Below are positions 63,991 to 64,000 of a DNA stretch of 64,000 bases, piece by piece (the stretch's first letter is position 1; every line of letters begins with the position of its first letter). The stretch covers positions 4,464,001 to 4,528,000 of the forward strand of contig OZ176054.1 of the NCBI GenBank assembly GCA_964247055.1, given 5' to 3'. Made by a program: the position numbers and the translations under genes. The notes below the pieces were generated by a model. It was given only the letters and a program-made list of their open reading frames with translations. It was not told the origin of the DNA and did not search any database. The DNA is from Paragordius varius. Lineage: Eukaryota; Nematomorpha.

Positions 63991-64000
63991 TAGGTATAAT

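Larger units (their letters stand above)
59896..64000 (+). mobile_element. Ty3/gypsy-type LTR retrotransposon fossil (Mag-like), cut by the window edge
   Basis: Parts in order: possible short 5' LTR and primer site, gag, zinc knuckles, protease, reverse transcriptase, RNase H, integrase. The 3' LTR would lie past 64000. The K02A2.6-like polymerase sequence and paired CCHC knuckles point to the Mag-like side of Ty3/gypsy. There is no envelope gene in view. It looks nearly whole, with about two breaks in the coding part, so it is probably a young insertion; age cannot be measured without the second LTR. Its base composition is clearly less AT-rich than the flanks. Confidence 0.9.

Overview
This is AT-rich nuclear DNA from an animal. 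The genes are split by introns with GT...AG ends, and the predicted proteins are clearly metazoan: a TDP-43 homologue, DDB1, TRMT1, GTPBP6, a class-3 aldehyde dehydrogenase and a telokin-like immunoglobulin-domain protein. I cannot name the species. The strongest clue is intron size. Fifteen introns of only 22-34 nt sit beside introns of 58-1,200 nt in the same genes. Such tiny introns are unusual for animals and recall miniaturised or parasitic lineages such as dicyemids, with a 5' bias like that of flatworm micro-introns. That placement is inference only.

Layout. 1-9,400 is accessory DNA. An RTE-clade LINE lies inside a DNA element whose terminal inverted repeats carry 21-bp arrays, followed by a small hAT-type MITE, a second, older RTE remnant on the minus strand, and a GC-richer repeat island. 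9,395-10,681 is a decayed hAT transposon with intact ends and 8-bp target duplications. 10,690-13,800 is AT-rich and holds only old repeat fragments.

The gene cluster runs from 13,807 to 48,670 and alternates strands: TDP-43 (+), an unknown coiled-coil protein (-), DDB1 (-, 27 exons over 19.5 kb), TRMT1 (+, 13 exons), GTPBP6 (-, 6 exons), ALDH3 (+, 9 exons). Neighbours are packed very tightly. DDB1/TRMT1 start codons are 55 bp apart and GTPBP6/ALDH3 start codons 45 bp apart, so these pairs probably share promoters. TDP-43 and the coiled-coil gene end 22 bp apart, and TRMT1 and GTPBP6 end 21 bp apart, so their 3' ends must overlap. I rebuilt all exon phases by hand. Every conserved gene reads through from start to stop, provided the micro-introns are removed. 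The DDB1 introns house several MITEs, including a 1.3-kb fold-back element.

49,467-52,847 is a second hAT element with perfect 8-bp duplications and two transposase copies placed tail to tail. 52,850-59,890 is AT-rich and holds a hAT-type MITE, old repeats and a two-exon gene for a 104-residue single-Ig protein. From about 59,900 to the window edge is a Ty3/gypsy-type LTR retrotransposon fossil that looks nearly whole, with about two breaks; its 3' end is outside the window.

The cellular genes do not form one pathway (RNA binding, ubiquitin ligase/DNA repair, tRNA modification, mitochondrial ribosome GTPase, aldehyde oxidation). What they share is architecture: micro-introns and shared intergenic control regions.
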